Of a stretch of DNA of 64,000 bases, positions 13,401 through 27,350 are shown one piece after another. Source of the stretch: Lanius collurio (lineage: Eukaryota; Chordata; Aves; Passeriformes; Laniidae); the NCBI GenBank assembly GCA_020086605.1, contig JACBWW010000007.1:24264956-24328955 (forward strand), written 5' to 3'. The notes below the pieces were generated by a model. It worked only from the letters and a program-made list of their open reading frames with translations, ran no database searches and was not told where the DNA came from. Position 1 is the stretch's first letter, and every line of letters begins with the position of its first letter. Position numbers and translations under genes: made by a program.

Positions 13401-16400
13401 TCTAAAAGGAGGTAGAGAAAAATGGGAAAGCATCAATCCACTCAGTTTCCATTTTGAGTAAGACTGTTCTGGAAGACTAACTGCAGCCCAGTTTCAATAC
13501 AAGAAACCAAAGGATTCTGCAAAAGGGCTGAGGGGAGTAACTGAAATAATCCAATAATTGGATTCAAACATTGGACCCAGCTCTCAAATCTAGTGCCCAA
13601 CCCACAAAAAGGAAGAAAATAAGAGCAAAGCAAGGGCAATAAGGAAGACCAATATAATATATTGCCTGAATATTCCAGGCAGAGGCATAGCTATTTATGA
13701 ATATACACAGCTTTTACTAGATGCTCAACAACCATGTAAAAATGATGGTGATAACTCTAACGAAACTTTGTTCATTATGGCATAAATGCCAAACAAAGGT
13801 ACAATATTCCACATGTATATTTTTCTATTATTTTGTTAGGTATTTATTTTAAAATGGAATCAGCCAAAAAAACAGCTGCCAAGAATTTTTTTCCAGTATT
13901 ATGAGCAATCTGCTTTTAATATTTTCCAGGTTGTGGGTTTGCCTTTAGAGAAAAGGAAAAAAAAAGCAAAAAGTCCTGTGTTTCGATACAAGAAGTCACA
14001 TGCAAAATTCTAAGCGTTACCTCTTGCTGCATCATCTCCTGTGCTGTACAGGTAAATTTCTCTTGCATTAGAAACATCTGCCTCCCATTCAGAGGATGAG
14101 AGACCAGCCCAGTGTTTCCATCAGACAGCAATGGCACTCATCCCAGAACAAGCAGGTGATTTTCTTCAGCTTGCAGCATTTCATGATGGCACTGTTCCCT
14201 ACCACTGCTTATCTTCCAGCTACAAGTGATGGTGTTTCAAATTTTGAACCAAATAAATCAGAATTAAGATACTACCTGATCCTCTATATTTTTAGAACTA
14301 GGTCAATAGTTATTTTATTCCTGGAGCCAAAGAAGTCTGAGCAAGACAAACTGCATCAATCAGTACAAGATGTATTCATTAGTTTTGCATGTGTATTGGC
14401 TTAGATGTCTAGTCTGGCTTCACCATTTTAGTACTGAAATTACATATATTATCCTGAAGCAGATAACCTTATTAGATTTTGACCTTCACTACTAACTCTG
14501 TCTAGTTAATTTGCTGCATCAGAAATGTAAGTTACATGTATGGTCAGAGGTGTGCATATTATGCATCTCTGACCCATAAAACCAAATTTCTGCTTTTGCA
14601 TCTTAATTGTATCAGAAAAAGAAGCAACAATGGAACTGTGCCTTTGTCTGATAAAGCCCAACTCTCTTACAAGAAGCATGCAATGGTCTTTCCCCTTCTA
14701 TACAATACAATCAGTGAAAAGATAGTTTCTTTGGTAACACATCCCAGCCCTATCCTGTCAACAGTAAGCCTGAAAAACCTGTTGGTCACAATATTTTCTC
14801 CACTCTTGTTGAGAATCACTTGTTCTGATTTTGTCCTGCTTTTCTAATGCTTTCACCTTAACCACTCATTTTTAACATACCATCTTCCCATCCCAGGAAT
14901 GGTTATCAGATGACAGGGAATACCAGTTCTGCTTTCAAGTTAAGCCTCTGCCAGACAAAGGAGAGAATTTTGGGGACCAGGAGGCTCTCAAGCTTTTGTC
15001 TCTTTTTATTATGCCCTTCTTAGTTTACTATGAGTAAGATAAATCAAACATTTAGTTAGGTCATCCAGTCCACAGTAACACAACTTCTTTTCATCACAAA
15101 AAGGCTAAGAGTGAAAAAGAGATCTAATTTTCAGACAGGTTATGTACCTGACATCTGGAGCCAATGTATCTAACAAAAAAATTAATGTAAGTGCTCATTT
15201 GCTTTTAATGCATTTAATTTTGTACTTCTGAAAAAAATATCACATGCTAATTTACTTCAACCACAAGATGCTGGGATAGATACAGGAACAGTTGGCTTCA
15301 ACAGAGGTCAGCCTGAATCATCATGTTCTGTTCTTGCCTTAAAGTCTAATACATTATTCTGGATACAGCAGAAATTAATCTGAAGAACACACAGGGAGAT
15401 TTTCTTTATGTATCTGCATTTGAAAAAACGAAAAATGCTAAAGCAGAAATATATACTGTTGTCTGTTGCCAGTCTACTGCAAAACACACATTTCAGTCTT
15501 CTAAAGTCTCAGTGCAGAAAGGTCTCAGATAGGATGGGAACTGGTGTAACTCTTCTCATTTGTAAAGAAGTTTATTTAACATTTAAAGACTTGATGACTC
15601 CTCTGTGATTTTCTGTTATGTTCACATGCATTATTGCCCTTCCATAAAAATAACTTTATTTATTTTTAAAACATAAACTCTCTATCATGAACAAAAATAA
15701 CAGTGTCTCAACTGGATTTCCTGCCACCCCAATTTCAATGCCAAAAGATGTGGAGGAACAAATCAGTAACATTTGGATTTGTGCTCAGATTTCACAAACA
15801 TGATGAGAAAAGGGTGACAATGGAGATTGTATTTCATCAACATAACTGCTGTCATCTAACATAAATATTAAAAATTTTTCCTGGCATCCATCATTAAATA
15901 ATCACTATAGGTTTTCTCCATCATGCATTCAATTAACCAAAGAAATCTCAAGTTAAATTCACCCTGAATTACAGAAAGTCAAAAGTGCTTTTAGGTGGTG
16001 CAGTGACAGAGTTTGTAGTCCAGTGAGGACAGCTTTGGCACTTGGATAGGCCTCTACATGCAACTTTCCTCTTCTTGGATTATGAAAGATACCCTGGGAG
16101 GCAGCATAGTAGGGAACTGGACCTCTTCTGCTTTGCTGTGTATACCAAAATGGCAGTAAAGAACAATCATCATGGGTTTTTAGAAAATTAGAACAAAGAC
16201 TGAACACTGTGAGAATGAGGGCAAACTACAAAAAACTTCAGTTCACAATTAATAAATTAAACTCCCTGTTTTAAATCAGCTGATTCTGCAGCACAAACTT
16301 AACTTGATAACAAAGGTCAGCAGATACTACTGGGAACAGATGCATCAGGAATAAGGTAAGGAAATGCTACTGTCATTTTTGGAGCTCCTTTATACAAATC

Positions 16401-18447
16401 CACCATCAGAAGCATATAAGAAGCACAGTTCAGGAGGAAAATCAACCTGCAAGCATGACATTTCTAGAATTTTTAAATGCAATTCTTTAGCATAAACTAC
16501 TGGAACTTGAACTGCATTACTATTTGCCTGAAGCACTATAATAAAGAGCCTTATATGTCTTTGAATCCAAATGAAACTACTGAACCTCAAGAAGAAAAGA
16601 GGAAAAAGAAAAAAAGAGAGAAACATTTCTGGCATAATATTCTGTTCAGAAGCTGGCAAAGTTCAAAGCCTTAACGGAGTATGGTAAGCATCCTGTAACA
16701 ACTTGGCATATTTGGGGATCCATGAGAAGACGGTTTAAGTTAGAAATTCAGACAGTGAACTTCACAAAAAGCCTTCTGTAGACATTCAGCCTGGGGTGTG
16801 GAAGTTGTCTTTTAAAGCTGGTAATCTGTTCCATAGGCTACTGATTTTCACAATTATTTTGGACTAAATATGTATCAGTAACACACAGAAAGCTGCTTCC
16901 AACTATTATGAAGAGCAATTAAACAACAAGGCAGCAGAGATCCAAGAATCATTTTCTTGATTCCCTTATTGACCATGTGATAGGAGAGCCACAAAAAAAA
17001 AAATCATGCTGGGCTGTAAGACAAATGTCTTAATATCAACTGTGAATGTCTGCGTTCATTTAGTACTCAGAAATGTGATGAATCCCCAGTAGATATATTA
17101 ATTGCTGCAGGAATTTAGATGAATTCCTGCATGAATGTCCTCCAGCAGTGTCACTCTTTGTCATTTCTTTGCTGGCTGTTGAGGTTGCAAATACCCAACA
17201 GGGCAGGGAAAGAAAATAAATTCCAATATCTTCTGATTTGGAAGGATGTGAAGCAGAGCACTAAACAGGCTCAGACTGTTGCTGTCTCCTCTGACTCACA
17301 AACTCTCAGGAAACATTAGTTTATAGCATCTGACAGCACATTCAAAAATTGAGAAATATATATATAGATAGCAGGAGATTAAAAATATTTACATTGCAGT
17401 TCTCAAATTGAATTTCCTCTACTGAAGTATTACATTAGTTAGAAACCAAGACCACTTACACACACACAAAATCCAGCTGTTGTATTTGGAAAGCCATTTC
17501 TATAAGAGTTAGTGTGAACACAGTTCTACAGCAAACATTCTTCACCTTTTCTGAAGTATAGTTTTAAAAAGTTATTGTAGTAAAAGCTGTAGGTTTTTTT
17601 AGAGTAACAACTGGTGTACCCTTTGAAATGGTTTATTTATTTATAAAACATTTGTGTGTGTGGAGTGGTGACATTTGTTAACTGTCTTGGTGCTTTGTTT
17701 TGATCCCGATCTTTGTAACACTCTAAGATGCTTTCCATCCACGCTAGAGCTACTGAAGCTGAGAGATGGAGATGAGGTAGTACTTCATGAGCAGTTACTG
17801 TCTGTGGAGCCCTGAAACTGCGTACTTTAACATCATGTTAGGTTTCACAGAAAGACTTCACCAAATGCTTCATGCAAAAAATGTAGAAAGTATAGCAAGA
17901 CTGACAGGTCACATCAGGACTAAGCTGAATATGTGAGGTAGAACCTTTATAGGAGTGTGAAAGATGAACATTTGTTTAATTTTGACTACTTATGGCACAC
18001 TGCATCACAATAATGATTTCCAAAAATGCTCTGGAGGTGTTTCTGCCTTTAAGACACCTGTTAAGAGTTTTGACAAGCCCTTACAAAACAACAGTACTTG
18101 CACAATGCACATACTGCCATTATGGTCTAAAGGCTCTAAACAGAATAGTCCAACATCATGTCATTGCTCATGACTTGCAAAACCACCAGGGAATGATATT
18201 GTTTATCTTAAGTGAATGTCAACAAAAACCTTCCACAAAACTCAGCTGTCAAGTGTTTTCTGTAAGTCCTTACTGTTTGGGGAAGGTTTGTATTAATCCC
18301 TATAGTGAGATCCAGGCAGGAGAATTTCCAGCCTGCAGTGGGCAGCAGCAAGACAAAAGCCACACAACTTCTGCAGCTCCAAGGGCTGGTCCCAGTTCTT
18401 GACATGACACTTATCTGACAGGGAATGCTGCAAAGCACGGGAGGGAT
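10453..18447. other. intron 1 stretch, no gene seen
   Basis: AT-rich unique sequence with short A runs (for example 12928-12941). A weak CR1-like phrase (ggtcatccagtccac, near 15059) is too short to call. No RNA gene or exon recognised. Confidence 0.6.
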
Positions 18448-18792
18448 TGTCGCCGTAGGACACGAGAGCACACACGCGTGAACACATCAGCTAAGGTGAG
18501 CAAAAGAGGGAAGTTTATTTTCTGACTCCACTACTTATAGTTTTACAAAAGTGACAGTGGATTGGAGGGTGAAAGGGCCACCTCTCCAATGACACTGGAC
18601 AAGTTACCAATCCATCAACTTTCTCCACCTGTACGAAGGAATGCAAAACAACTGAGTTGTTTACAGAACAAAGTGTGGGAAAGCTTGCAACTAGAATGAA
18701 AACATCAGAAGGCTTAAAGATTTCTAAAAATCAGGGCGACAAGGGCTGACTGTGTTGGTCTTACAGGAGCCATCTGAGGTTGAGACACAACA
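18448..18792 (-). mobile_element. probable solo LTR, minus orientation
   Basis: Read on the minus strand, it starts tgttgtgtctcaacctcag and has a TATA-like aactataag, then AATAAAC (in agaaaataaacttccctc), then a CpG-bearing end (gctctcgtgtcctacggcga, then ca). This is the U3-R-U5 arrangement, about 345 bases, flanked by TG...CA. CpG content above the surrounding intron fits a retroviral origin. No matching target-site duplication and no internal retroviral genes were found, so the family is not assigned. Confidence 0.45.
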
Positions 18793-21700
18793 GCATCAGC
18801 CATTTTTTATTGACAATACCCTGCTTCCCTGTTGCCATAACAAAGGTAATTCATTGGGCTGCCTTTTCTGTCCACATGCCTGCGAGGCTGAGCCACTTCA
18901 TTCATGACATCAAGCTTTAATGTGGATTTTTAATTGTAAATTCCACCTCTGTAATATTGACCCTTCTATTTATCTGTTCAGTGCCTACTTCTTCTATTTT
19001 GCCAAATACAACAAAGGTGTAAAATGCCTTCTCTCAGGATACACTGTATCTACAAACACATTGAACAACTCCTTTGGAAGAGGTGGGTGCTTGCTTTCTC
19101 GTACTGTGACACTCACTTTTATGGTCGCATTAATTCACAAGTTACCAGGCTATAAATCTGCTATTATTCTAATACTGTATTTTGGCTCCCTGCCCCTCAA
19201 GCTACCACATACTTTTCAACCTTGTAAGAGAAAGAAACTCCACACTTTGAAGAAGGAAATATTTCTACAGACAACAGTAAGGAGGATGTTTAAGCCAGCA
19301 AACAAAACATAGAACTCAGTCTTCTGATAAATATGCATTTTACCTTTAACTGCAAACCCTACAGTAGTCTTGATAAACACTTATGCACACTTGACCAATG
19401 AACTCAGAAACAGCAATTTCAGAAAATTAGTAAGACCATCCTTACAAACTGATCATGTGACTGGTTTGAAATGATGGTTTTTAAACTGAATGATAAATAG
19501 TATTCCCCTTTCCTTATACTTGCCTTTCCAATGAACAGAATTTGTTTATACCTGATTGTAGCAAACATAAATTAAATTTAAATAGTCACAATATGCAGGA
19601 GGCTTTCAAGATTTTTGTAGATTCAAACTTTACTCAAATAAATATTATGGAAAACTCCAAATAACCAAATAGAGACTTACTACAGACCAAGTTATTCCTC
19701 CACAACTACAGTGATTCCTATTTAATGTAGTTACTCCAAAATTCAGCTGCCTCCATCCTCATTGCGGGGGGAAAAAGCAAGACTTGAAAAGATGTTACAA
19801 GAGCCATTAACACACTGCAACTTCATGAAACTTGGAAGGATGTTGTCTCCTGTGATGCTTTACAGATCCAAATACAAGGGGTTTTTTTGTGATATTATGC
19901 TTCCACAAGCCTTTTTTAACCCTGAATTACAGTAATTTAGCAATATAAATAGAAAGACTAGAAAAAGAGGCAAAAAATGCAGGAGCAAATCCTGTGCACC
20001 CCTGCCACAAAGCCCAGGGCTGTCTATCTGGAATGTCCTTAGAGAACTTCATACCAGCATAAAAAGCTAAAGCTGTGACACTTTTATGTAAGGATAAGCT
20101 GGCTGGAAATCATGCAGTCATGACCAGCTCCAAACAAAGCCTCCTGTCCCTCTTCCCATGAGGGTGATAACACTAAATCAGCCCTCAGAAAGCTGGTATC
20201 ACACAAACCATTCCTCTTTTGGAGAGACAGGCGGCCTCAAGAGCAAACACCAAAGACACCAAGTTGAGAAAGAACAGACCCATGAGCTGGGAGTTTTTCT
20301 TTAGCACTATGCCAAATATGACATCATGCTTGAACTACAAAAAAAAGCTAATAATAGTTTCTGATCTTAATTTACAAAACAGAGTTTTTACACATTTTTG
20401 GAGTCTTACCAGATTTAAAAGATCCATAAAGCTTAATCATTGCCCAGGAGAACATTCATATTCCTGTCCAGCCACTAGAAACAATTAATTACTCTGCATC
20501 TAGTGTAGTATCCCACAAACATTCAAAAAGTTGAAACTATTGACTACCAAATGCAAAAGCTCAATTACCAGTAGGGGAAAAAAAAAATCTGTATTTAGTT
20601 TTAAAATAAGGTCGAATTCTTGATTTTTCACTTCAATCCAGTTTTTTCTACAGTAAAAAAAAAAAATAATAAAAAAAAAAATCCTTACCAGATGCTAGCA
20701 ACAGAATAGACCTAGGGAACCTCCTTGCATTTTGAAAAAAAGACTGAACAGGCCTGTCCCAGCAAGGACACCAGAGTTTTCAGCAGTTCAGCAGAGGGTT
20801 ATGTAAGACAGTTCTCAAAGCTAATCAAAAAAATTATTGAGAAAATGTCAATCAAGTAAGCGCTGAAGCCATGACACTAATTTTGCTCTTTGTAACAGTG
20901 ACTCTTCTGGGGCCAATCCATTGCTTCCAGCTGATACCAACAGAAAGAGCCAGCAGGTGGAAAAAATTACTTGAATGATGTTGTTTAGATGGAGGAAGAC
21001 AGTTCACATCAGCAGCTATCATGGTGCAAACAACTTCAATATTATAATTACAGACATTTAGGCTGTAAGAGGTATTTGACACATCAAAACTGAGGACTAC
21101 AGTTAATGTTGTTGCAGCAGATGGCATCTCAAATATCTATCTGCAAGCATTCCCATCATTATGTAATGAAAACTGTTCTAATTTCAAGACTGGTTCACTG
21201 TTTCAGGCTAAATGTTGATATTTGAAATTCAATTTAATGGCTCATAACTCAGGACAATTTTACTAACCTCACTAATCAATAAACTTTTCTAGTGATGTTA
21301 TCCCCACTATTCCGGTCCTGAGCTGTTTCATCCTACAGGACAGCCAGCCAGTGCAAGGAACTGAAAAGGTCACCTTGGATCAACTAATTTCACTCCACTT
21401 AGGACAGAAGTTCTTTCTAATTTCACCCCAAATTCAAAAAGAATAATATCTTTTTTGATACCTTAAGGTCAATCTGTCTTCTATCCTTTTCTTCAGTTTC
21501 AGTCACAAAATCAGCCTAGGGGCTTGTACTTTAACTTCAACCAAGTGTTGACTACTTCGAGTTCCAAAACTAGATCTGAAGTTCAAAATTTCTAATAAGC
21601 TTACTTCCTTTTCTTCAGGCGTTCCCTCTTCATTATTTCCATTCCATCAAAGAACACTTCCAGTGCAGCAAAACAAAACAAACTCAGTAAGAAACCAGGC

Positions 21701-24700
21701 TCTGGCAGGTCCTTGGAGATATTACCCTTAATCTATTAGATAGGAAAAGATCACAGTGCCCAGGTGCTCTGTTCCTCTTTCCATGAGTTTTACAGACCTG
21801 GGATAGCTTCTCTGCAGAGTAAAAAGTACAATCAATATAGGGAGGAAAAAATCTATTACTGTTATTGCTCATGAAATAAAACTCTTAAGTCACATGCTGC
21901 ATTGAGCATAAAAACATGATGAAAGAGTTTAATGCCTACTTAAACCTGCTGCTATAAGGAAATGCTCATCAAGCCAGGGGGGGCGAGATGTGGGGGTGAG
22001 TGACTTGGACCCACCACAGGGACCAGCGTCAGGAACACAGGAAAAAGGCAGGAGCTTTTTCCCTCCTGAGCAAGCAATGGAGGGAATTACCCAAAGCAGC
22101 TGCCTCTGGAAACCAAAGCCAGATCCCCATAATTCATCATTTAATTATAAGTACTTTGCAGAGCATACTGCAAGAGCAAAGCAGCCTCACAAACTACCTA
22201 AATTGCTGAAGCTGGAAAGAAGAATTTGCACTGTGTACCCTTAGCAATATGTTTTTGTGATTTTAACATTTTTAGTGACTTCATTCCATTTCTGTAAATC
22301 TGTATTTTGAATAAACATGCTTTTATCATTAAATCTCCCCAGTGATAAAGCTGACTCAGAGTAATAAGACACACACCAAGACCTCCTTCTTTCCAGGGTA
22401 CCAAGTCATCTTTCCAGGGCAAACCAGTGCTTTCTTTGTTTCCCACTGAATAGCTCAAAGCTTTCCTGAAAGCCTCCCAGCGATCTGCCACAGGGGCGCA
22501 AGGTTTCATCTATAGTTTCTCAAAAGCTGTGTCTGTGTGGCCCCCCTCTCTCAGCAGTGTGAAGTCAGTGGGGGAAAATCCCAGAACTCAATCATCAAAA
22601 GAAATAATATTTACACTCAGCTTTCCAAAAAAGAAAAAAAAAAAGAAGAAGAGAGATAAAAAGATAAACAATGCTGTAACAAATATTCAACAGAATACTT
22701 AAGAAGACAAGCACAACTCATAAATTCTAGGTACCATCACACCTCCGAGTTCCTCCCTATCCCATCAATTTGTAAAGAAATAGGAGGAACATTTCAGTCA
22801 AGACAGCCTGAGCCTCAGCAGCTCTGAGCACAGAGCCTCTTCATTAGGGTGGCTGATTAATAGCTGATTACCACAGACATTCATCACTCCCCAGGTGATC
22901 ACACAAGGGGGCCATCCCTGTGGGCAGCCTATTCTGCCTCCACATGTTTGTACAGGGGTCTGAATGCAGCACCTTGGGCAGAGAGGGCCCTGTTTTGGGG
23001 TGCCAGCAGCGGGGGAGACTGGGATCCAGGGGCAGCTACAGACTAGACTGAGAACATGTATGTGCATACATGCACTGCATACTGGTGTATAAAGATGTGC
23101 TATATACATGCCTGTATTTGACTTTGACCTTACACAGCTGGAGAGGAGAAACCAGCCAGGCCATTGATGGCACTCCTACTTGTGTCACGGCCGTGTATTC
23201 TCTGTCTGTGTTGATCTGTGTGTCTGTGTGACCGAGTTTATACTCACACACATGCATAGCATGCACATATGCCTCTTGGGGACACAACCAGACCTGGGGA
23301 CACAGAGTCACAGCAGCCTCACTTCCCTTTGCCTGTTAGATTCTGCATCCCATCACTCTGCACATTCTTGAAACACTAGCAGCTTTTCAAAATATATTTG
23401 GAAAATTATTTGTATAGCTTAAAATGTAAAATGCATCAAACAGCTCCTCTGAAGACTGCATCAGCAGATACCAGCCTGGATCATAAAATGCTTTTTGCAG
23501 CTCTGCATGATATCCCTGGATCCATCTGAACAATCCTAATACCTACAGGAGGCTTCAAATATCTTCACATAAAGATTTGCAAGACGAAAATACATTGGCT
23601 TACTTTATACTGCTAAAACACTTAAGGTGCCCTCTTTTAGCATCTCAGAAAGCGATCAAAGAATTGCCCTTCTTTCAATGCTGAATTCTTGTAAAAAACA
23701 GTTTCACCACCTTGATCATGTGTATCTGAATGTTATTAAAGACTAATATAGATTTTTAAAAGGAATTGGACTAATTCTATTTTTTTAAGAAATCTATATA
23801 TAGGTAACTAGGAAAAGTTCAAGAGTCCATCCTTATCAAGAAAATACTACAAATACCTTTGGGAAAAGAGTTTCCTGCTCTCTGAGAAACTGTTTCAGCT
23901 GTGGAGTACAATGAGAGCATATTATAGCAAGAAAACACAGGGGCAAATTATTCGCTGTCTCAAAGACATGGAAAAAGTCTAGGAAAAATGAAAATGAGGA
24001 ACCAATTTCCAGTTCCTTGATTGTGAGAGTGGACTGCAGTTAGAAATCAGAGGTTTTCTATTGAGTACTAGGTACTGCTTTTCACTGAGATGAAAAAGAA
24101 CAGATTCTCCTCTTCTACGTTCAGTTTGGAAAGTAGTAAGCTCTGGTTCCCAGTGTTACTCAGGAAGAGATAAGCTATACCACAGCAGATGGAATCAGTT
24201 GTGAACATGAAGAGTTTTGAGATTGTTCCAGTTTCTTGTGGGAACGGGTGTTCTTTAGTGTAGCTTCAGCTCCCAAGAAAGGGTCTGACACACAGTTGTC
24301 TCTTTCTGACTACATACAGCTTTACATCAGGTACAGAGGATCATGCAAGGGGACTTTCATTGATAGATCAGCAATATCAGGACTTGATGGGATACAGCTG
24401 GTTAGAGCAGTCTCCCTCACAAGGAAGATCCTGAAGGTAGTAAAGGATATTTTGCTATGGGCAGAAAAGCCAAACTGCGCGGAACAGCTAAAAGAAGACA
24501 CCAGACCAGAATTTTCACATTCCTGATGCTGAATTCTGCACCAGTCATTGTATAGAACACTAGCCACCAGTCTCTTCAAATTTCATGAATTAAAACTGTT
24601 AACAAAAGATATAGACTTATTAGGGACATCACAAACATAATGGATTACTACAGTACAAAGCACTGTAAACAGGTACACACATTTCCCATTTAAGGCTGTA

Positions 24701-26858
24701 GATACTTGGGTATTCTTAAATGAAGTGTTAGACACAGCTTAAAAATGTAAGTTCCACAAACATAGTCAGGAAAAGACCTGACTGTGCCTGAGTTCACATG
24801 ACTTAAGATGTACAGCTGCAATCCAGGTTTATAACTTGTCATCTTGTGGTATTTGTGGCCGCTGCTTTGCAAAATCAAAGTGGCAAGAAGACCTTCTATT
24901 CTTCTAGAGACTTTGCTTAAGGAGGTTAGAAACCATTTCCTCAAACACAGACCCCTTATCTGTATTTCCTGAAGGTAAGGGTTCTCAGAGGTCTCCTGTT
25001 AAAGCCACTTAAGTTAATGTGAGGATTATGCTTCACCTCCTGCCTAATGACATCAACCTGCACCACATGCCATCCACTCCAGAACAGCAGGGCATGAACA
25101 ATGAGTCCCCCTTAGCAAAAGGATGACCTGAGATGGACCCAAGTTTCCCTTGGGGTGCTGGAACAGTGCTTCCCAGGGGTGAATGAGCAAGGAAGAGACT
25201 GCCATTAAGCTCGGTTTAGTTTGCACCCTATTAATATAAATATAATACAAAATAACATTAATATAAACAAATTCTTATGTTACTTCGATTTGAGCCAAGG
25301 AACAACTTAATTTGTGCTAAGAAACACATATTTAGCGTAAAACAGATACACTGCTTTAATAATACCACCATTACAGAGGATAAAAACCTGGATGTTTCCT
25401 ATTAAAATGTGTGCACTCATGCTGAGGGTAGTTCCCAGCACCAATTTTTGGTAGTCTAGCTCAGGAGGTTAAAATTCAAAAAGTAAGCTTTTCACTATTT
25501 ATGGCTCATGTTTTCTTGTTTACATTGCCCTCTGCCTTCAGAGAGACAAGGCCAGTCAATTGGAGTTTCAGTTCTTCAACATCAGAGCTATGTTACTGTG
25601 CATGGGTTTCCAACACTAACAAAATTACTTGTATCCAAAATAAAACCGTTAAATGAAATTAGGAAAAATATTTCATGTTCATAGGAACAACACAGCTATT
25701 CAGAGCAGATTAAATGCCCTGGTTTTCATTTTGAAAAATTAATTAAGAAGACAAACTGCATAATCCTAAAAAAATTGGTGTTTGCCATACTAAAAGGTAC
25801 AAATATAAATTACACCTATTACATTTACCCGGTTATTTTTAATCCTAAAAATGCAAAATTAAATTGTTTGAGGACAAAATCACCTTGCTGACTGTTGATA
25901 AACAACTGTATATGGTTTCATTAGGCCATATGGGGATGGGGGCACACTGGGACATGCATGCACAGGCAGGTCACTTTTCAGGATGCTCTCATGCGCCCCA
26001 TCACAGCATGTGTTGAGAACTACTGTTTTAGCTTGTTCTGAATACATTTATTAATGTTAATCAGAAGCTCAACAGCAAAGGATAAAAAAAATTCCACGTT
26101 TCCTAAAAAAGCTATGAAGAAACCCCTGAATTCTGTGTTCTACCTCATGGGAAAGTTCCTAAGAGGTCCCCAAATGTGCCTCATGCCTTTATACAACAGG
26201 AAATCTAGTTAGATACAAATGCTGACACTCTTATGTGCTCTATCCAAGAGGTTTCAGGTCATGAAACAGACCTCGCTCAGCTAAATACTACACTCATGTT
26301 CACAGGACAAACCGCAGCAATACTTTCAAACCACAGCTAATCCTATCCAAATGGGAATGTAATCTGTTTGAATAAATAAGAAATAAAAGGAAGAGTGAAG
26401 CCAAGGAATAATGAGCGTTTCTCAGGGCTGTGTGTCACGGCTGAGCATTTGAAAATGGGGTTGCATCATTTGTACTGTATATGCTGAAAAAGACAAACTG
26501 TGCCCTGTAACGCAACACAGACAAATGTCTTGGGACAGAAGACTCCATGTGTTAAACCATGATTTTCTGCCTGCTGGAGAGTGCTCTTTGAAGTTACTGT
26601 GGATGAATTCCTTCTGTAATTGTATTCACACAGGCACACACACTTGCATTATGAATTTTTCATCTGCTTCAACAGCACCAAGCATTAGGCACAGCCAGTG
26701 ACAGAATGACTGATTCCACAGCATAAGGTCTGACTAGCGCAGAGCTTCTTCTTGAGCACCATGCACTAACTTATAGTCATGTCCAAACACTGTATTTCCT
26801 AATATTTTTTGCCATAACCATTCAAAATGTTTCAAATGGCTGCAGTGCAGGTCAAAGT
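18793..26858. other. intron 1 stretch, no gene seen
   Basis: AT-rich unique sequence with short A-rich tracts near 20656-20682 and 22627-22660 and a TG-rich patch near 23180-23260. No repeat family or exon recognised. Confidence 0.6.
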
Positions 26859-27350
26859 TGTGGAGGGCTGTAAGCCCTTGGTGCACTCCCTTGGAGGAGA
26901 GAGGGCTGAGTCCCAAAAGACTTTCCCCAGACAGGCAACCTTCCTCGGGTCATGGTGACAAAGTGAACCACCCCCAGCATGCCTTGTTTCTATATGGCAA
27001 TAGCCTGTACCCAGTTGCCTCGTTGGTTTCTACCCCATCCCCTGCATTTCCCATTAAAAGCCCCTGTTTCTGCCCCTGACCATGGGGTATTTGTCCCTGG
27101 CCTTCCCTTCACAGGGACTGCTGGACAATAAAAGCTGCCTCTGTGGAATGGCCATAGGAGGCTCCTGTCTCTCTGTCCCCGAGTTCACCTTGGGTGGTTT
27201 CACAAAGAGCTGAATCACAAGAGCTGATACCACTTGTAGCAGAGAAGTTGCTACACCTGCTGAAATCACCTGCTGCCCAGGGAGGCCCTGCCACTGCCCC
27301 TGGAAGAGCTGTTCTTTGCAGGACGCTCCCTCTAGGAAGGTCACAACACA
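26859..27350 (+). mobile_element. probable endogenous retrovirus LTR, with degraded primer-binding site
   Basis: The segment runs TGTGG...ACACA, about 490 bases. It contains a TATA-like attaaaag (27053-27060) and, about 70 bases later, AATAAA (27127-27132) with a GC/CT-rich region after it, the U3-R-U5 order of an LTR. Directly after the end, at 27352, tggtgc...tcggatccc resembles a decayed tRNA-His primer-binding site. No gag, pol or env remnant is recognised to the right. Boundaries are estimates and no target-site duplication was found. Confidence 0.5.

Noticed and set aside
15055..15080. Another CR1 fragment (ggtcatccagtccac)
   Set aside because: Only about 15 matching bases, with no adjoining CR1 sequence.
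18920..19312. 130-residue plus-strand ORF
   Set aside because: Hydrophobic AT-rich composition without a domain or regulatory context; consistent with chance.
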